Shown here piece by piece: positions 6,727-8,922 of a stretch of 8,922 bases of DNA. The position numbers were made by a program, and so were the translations under genes. The DNA is from Bacteroidetes bacterium 4572_114 (lineage in GTDB: Bacteria > Bacteroidota > Bacteroidia > Bacteroidales > 4484-276). The DNA lies in contig NIVA01000159.1 in the NCBI GenBank assembly GCA_002254335.1, positions 1 to 8,922 on the forward strand, written 5' to 3'. Each line of letters starts with the position of its first letter. The stretch's first letter is position 1. Under the pieces are notes generated by a model. The model had not been told where the DNA came from and did no database searches. It saw only the letters and a program-made list of their open reading frames with translations.

Positions 6727-7911
6727 ATGAAAACACTTAAATTAAATTTAACAACAAAAGCCCTGCTTATCTGCATGATAGGTGCTTTTGTAATGAGCAC
6801 CTCCAACTTAAAGGCCGGTGATGAGAATAAAATTTTTATTGGCGAAAAAGTGACCATCCACTCTAAAGTGCTCGATGAAGACAGAACCATGTTAATTTAT
6901 CTTCCAAACAGTTATGATATTTCAAACAATAGTTATCCTGTAATGTACCTGTTGGACGGGGCGGCACATTTTCATCATGCTTCCGGAATTGTACAGTTTA
7001 TGTCAACCCGTGGTTTGATGCCCGAAATGATAGTGGTGGCTGTTACAAACGTTGACCGGACCAGGGATTTTTCGCCAACACATATCGAAAAATGGCCGAC
7101 AACAGGGGGTGCCGAAAAATTTATGGGCTTTATTTCTGATGAGTTGATCCCTTACATTGATAAGAATTTCAGGACACGGCAATACAAAATCCTCACGGGG
7201 CACTCCTTTGGCGGAGAGTTTGCAGCCTATGCCCTGCTTAACAAGCCGGAGGTTTTTGATGCGTACATTGCCATCAGCCCCTACCTGATGTATGATGATA
7301 ATTTTATAGCGAAAGAAGCCAAAACCAAACTGAAAGCAGATTATCAGGATGGGGTACAATTTTATATGACCATTGGGGACGAACCCGATTATTTTGAGGT
7401 ACTGGCAACTTTCGGGGATATCATAAAAACTAAATCGCCAAAAGGATTTGAATTTTCTTATGTAAAAATGGAAGATGAAAGCCATGGATCCATACCGCAC
7501 CTGAGTATTTACAAAGGCCTCGAGTGGATTTATTCGGGATGGGGGCTGCCAAATGAAACATTTACCGAAGGGCTGACAGCCATTGACGGTCATTATAAAA
7601 TCATCTCAGAAAAATATGGTTATGCCATTAATGCCCCCGAAAATGTAATCAATTTGTTGGGATATAACTATCTTGGCAATAAAAATTATGATGAAGCCAT
7701 TAAAGTATTCCGGGAAAATGTGAAGCGCTACCCAAAATCGGCCAATGTTTACGACAGCCTGGGCGAAGCTCTGGAAAACGATGGCCAGATCAAAGAAGCC
7801 GGTAAGAATTACAAAAAAGCTGTGAAAATAGCCGAAAAAACAGTGGATGCAAACCTGTTGATTTATCAAAAAAACCTGGAAAGGGTACAGGGGAAATTAG
7901 CGAAAAAGTAG
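6727..7911 (+). CDS. Secreted esterase (Esterase D / alpha-beta hydrolase) with C-terminal TPR-like repeats
   Basis: The ATG at 6727 starts a signal peptide (MKTLKLNLTTKALLICMIGA, cleavage likely after A30 of LKA-GDEN), so the enzyme acts in the periplasm or outside. Residues about 35-275 form a putative-esterase domain. RTMLIYLPNSY and YPVMYLLDG are the usual early strands. TGHSFGG carries the nucleophile S160, ESHGSIPH has the likely catalytic histidine H253, and IGDEPD (216-221) probably holds the acidic residue. NVDRTRDFSPTH (108-119) is typical of this subfamily. From about 300, LLGYNYLGNKNYDEAIKVFR and VYDSLGEALENDGQIKEAGK are two TPR-like repeats, a known arrangement in Bacteroidota esterases of this group. 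The substrate cannot be told; relatives act on acyl or siderophore-like esters. No T9SS domain is present, unlike the gene before it. Confidence 0.9.
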   Translation: MKTLKLNLTTKALLICMIGAFVMSTSNLKAGDENKIFIGEKVTIHSKVLDEDRTMLIYLPNSYDISNNSYPVMYLLDGAAHFHHASGIVQFMSTRGLMPEMIVVAVTNVDRTRDFSPTHIEKWPTTGGAEKFMGFISDELIPYIDKNFRTRQYKILTGHSFGGEFAAYALLNKPEVFDAYIAISPYLMYDDNFIAKEAKTKLKADYQDGVQFYMTIGDEPDYFEVLATFGDIIKTKSPKGFEFSYVKMEDESHGSIPHLSIYKGLEWIYSGWGLPNETFTEGLTAIDGHYKIISEKYGYAINAPENVINLLGYNYLGNKNYDEAIKVFRENVKRYPKSANVYDSLGEALENDGQIKEAGKNYKKAVKIAEKTVDANLLIYQKNLERVQGKLAKK

Positions 7912-7937
7912 AAAAATATTTCAGACCCCATCCCCAA

Positions 7938-7959
7938 CCCTTCCCCTCAAAGGGAAGGG
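7938..7959 (+). terminator. Hairpin CCCTTCCC/GGGAAGGG after the esterase gene, possible terminator
   Basis: Perfect 8-bp arms flank the loop CTCAAA, 27 bases beyond the esterase stop codon. There is no T-run after it, so it is not a classic intrinsic terminator. It may act together with the next hairpin or simply be part of the surrounding repeat element. Confidence 0.35.
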
Positions 7960-7963
7960 AGTG

Positions 7964-7999
7964 CCACCGCACCAGCCACTGCTGTGGCCAGTGCGGTGG
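7964..7999. repeat. Strong hairpin CCACCGCAC ... GTGCGGTGG
   Basis: Nine perfect base pairs (7964-7972 with 7991-7999) are followed by a 2x2 mismatch. Five further pairs (GCCAC 7975-7979 with GTGGC 7984-7988) surround a TGCT loop. It is the most stable local structure seen in the window. Confidence 0.8.
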
Positions 8000-8150
8000 A
8001 TTCCTCCCCCTTCGATGACCAGCAGGGCATCCGTATGGACCAAAGGGAGTCCGTATGGAAAGGGGGAATTAGAGGGGGTCTGTGGTAATGGAAGTTAGAT
8101 ATGTGACTATTAAAAATCAGTTGAATAATTACGATTTAAAAACTATTATC

Positions 8151-8339
8151 ATGAAATACAAAGTCCACAAGTTCGAAATCAACATGGAGTATGACACTGG
8201 CAGGCTTGAGCAATTTTTAAATTCCCTGGAGGGAGAAGTTGTTTCGGTTGTTCCAAATGTAAAGAAAACCACCCTGGCCCAGATTTATGGGGTATCACGA
8301 AAAATAGACTTTCTGCTCATAGTTGAAAAAATATTATGA
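8151..8339 (+). CDS. Small conserved-looking protein, 62 residues, function unknown
   Basis: The ATG at 8151 is preferred. In-frame GTG (8082) and ATG (8088) starts would add residues that run through the end of the upstream repeat element and lack protein-like character. The product, MKYKVHKFEINMEYDTGRLE then QFLNSLEGEVVSVVPNVKKT and IDFLLIVEKIL, looks like a compact beta-alpha-beta-beta fold with no signal peptide or membrane helix, so it is probably cytoplasmic. I have the impression that similar ~60-residue proteins (MKYKV...QFLN.L.GEVV...P......FLLIVEK) recur in Bacteroidota, but this cannot be verified here. Its stop overlaps the next gene's start by ATGA, which suggests translational coupling. 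Confidence 0.75.
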   Translation: MKYKVHKFEINMEYDTGRLEQFLNSLEGEVVSVVPNVKKTTLAQIYGVSRKIDFLLIVEKIL

Positions 8340-8542
8340 AACCCATTTCCCATAGTTGGAGGTTTAGTTTTGTAGTGGTTATCATTGGATTGACTATGTT
8401 TAACCGATATCTTGTTCGCGCAGTTGAACATGATATGATTATCCAATTTGCCGGTGAGCTGCTAATCTGGTTGGCCATTACCCTCACTTTTATTATTAGG
8501 TTAATTATTCAAATTAAAAGGGCCAGGCGGCCAAAATTGTGA
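8336..8542 (+). CDS. Small membrane protein, 68 residues, two transmembrane segments
   Basis: The ATG at 8336 overlaps the stop of the preceding gene by four bases (ATGA), a classic coupled arrangement that supports it as a real gene. Hydrophobic stretches at about residues 10-27 (FSFVVVIIGLTMF) and 38-59 (FAGELLIWLAITLTFIIRLI) predict two helices. The basic tail KRARRPK would place the C-terminus in the cytoplasm by the positive-inside rule. No family was recognised. The partner is the 62-residue protein just upstream, and the two may act together. The palindrome array begins 18 bases after the stop codon. Confidence 0.65.
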   Translation: MKPISHSWRFSFVVVIIGLTMFNRYLVRAVEHDMIIQFAGELLIWLAITLTFIIRLIIQIKRARRPKL

Positions 8543-8560
8543 AAGATTTAAAACACCAGG

Positions 8561-8922
8561 AACTGTCAGACAGTTTTACGCATTAACAAAAGCCGATGCA
8601 AAATATTAACTTCGATGCACATAATTAATGAACAGGCAACTGTCAGACAGTTTAAGAGGAACTGTCAGACAGTTTTACGCATTAACAAAAGCCGATGCAA
8701 AATATTAACTTCGATGCGCATAATTGATGGCCAGACAACTGTCTGACAGTTAATGAGCAGACAACTGTCTGACAGTTTAAGAGGAACTGTCAGACAGTTT
8801 TACACATTAACAAAAGCTGATGCAAAATATTAACTTCGATGCGCATAATTGATGGCCAGACAACTGTCTGACAGTTTAAGAGGAACTGTCAGACAGTTTT
8901 ACGCATTAACAAAAGCCGATGC
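8561..8922. repeat. Array of 15-bp palindromes AACTGTC(A/T)GACAGTT in a 99-bp period, continuing past the window
   Basis: Eight exact copies of the palindrome lie at 8561-8575, 8638-8652, 8660-8674, 8737-8751, 8763-8777, 8785-8799, 8862-8876 and 8884-8898. The central base is A, A, A, T, T, A, T, A in that order. Palindromes are separated alternately by a conserved 62-bp linker (8576-8637, 8675-8736, 8800-8861, and partially 8899-8922) and a 7-bp linker TAAGAGG. One extra copy at 8763 is set off by an 11-bp linker. The linkers are nearly the same in each unit, so this is not a CRISPR array. Linker copies 2 and 3 differ by two transitions; copy 1 differs mainly at its right end. The arrangement of inverted palindromes with long and short linkers resembles a BIME (clustered REP) but with unfamiliar sequence. 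Confidence 0.9.

Larger units (their letters stand above)
7922..8082. repeat. 161-bp GC-rich inverted-repeat element with internal hairpins
   Basis: The ends CAGACCCC (7922-7929) and GGGGTCTG (8075-8082) are perfect complements. Similarity extends imperfectly inward: the left end continues ATCCCCAACCCTTCCCC, and the right end read backwards gives CTCTAATTCCCCCTTTCC. Inside are two strong hairpins, at 7938-7959 and 7964-7999. Composition is clearly more GC-rich than the flanks. No open frame of note is present. It lies just after the esterase gene and resembles a small non-coding interspersed element; mobility is inferred. Confidence 0.65.

Noticed and set aside
7003..7869. Minus-strand frames opposite the esterase gene
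   Set aside because: They overlap a well-supported esterase with all catalytic motifs and have no recognisable content or start region.
8082..8150. GTG/ATG starts at 8082 and 8088 for the 62-residue protein
   Set aside because: They begin within or at the edge of the GC-rich repeat element, and the extra residues look non-coding; ATG 8151 gives a compact protein.
8561..8922. CRISPR array
   Set aside because: The palindromic repeats are regular, but the sequences between them are nearly identical from unit to unit and of two fixed lengths, whereas CRISPR spacers differ. No cas gene is in the window.
8561..8922. Integron attC sites
   Set aside because: There are no cassette genes between the repeats and no clear RYYYAAC/GTTRRRY core pair, and the unit is only 99 bp.

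Overview
The window looks like Bacteroidota chromosome, probably from a free-living or marine lineage. The evidence is a surface-lipoprotein signal of the Cys-Lys-Lys-Asp-Asp type, the remains of a type IX secretion (T9SS) C-terminal sorting domain, an FG-GAP propeller protein, a LytS/LytTR two-component pair, candidate TAnnTTTG promoter elements, and AT-rich leaders without clear Shine-Dalgarno sequences. No tRNA or rRNA was seen.

Layout. Bases 1-152 (minus) are the start of a surface lipoprotein gene. Bases 496-1842 (plus) are a graveyard. First comes a secreted-protein remnant in which a signal peptide is joined directly to the last ~30 codons of a C-terminal domain. Then comes an AAA/DUF4143 ATPase broken into two frames. 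A RAYT/IS200-like HUH transposase gene (minus, 2216 down to about 1800) abuts and cuts off the 3' end of the ATPase gene. Bases 2361-4334 (minus) hold an intact LytS-type histidine kinase followed by its LytTR response regulator. A 121-bp nested palindrome lies just upstream of the kinase start. Divergent from this pair, bases 4714-7911 (plus) hold a two-gene unit: a secreted 662-residue double-propeller protein and a secreted esterase with C-terminal TPR-like repeats. A 161-bp GC-rich inverted-repeat element follows. Next is an overlapping pair of small genes (62 and 68 residues). The last ~360 bases are an array of 15-bp palindromes set in a 99-bp period, which runs off the end of the window.

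How the parts may work together. The kinase/regulator pair is divergent from the two secreted-protein genes, so it could control them, but this rests on position only. The small overlapping genes are probably translationally coupled.

Two themes deserve a second look. One is the terminal palindrome array, whose alternating orientations and alternating long and short linkers resemble a BIME/REP cluster but with a different sequence. The other is that at least three genes appear to have lost internal segments of conserved domains by short deletions, one of them across an imperfect 9-bp direct repeat.
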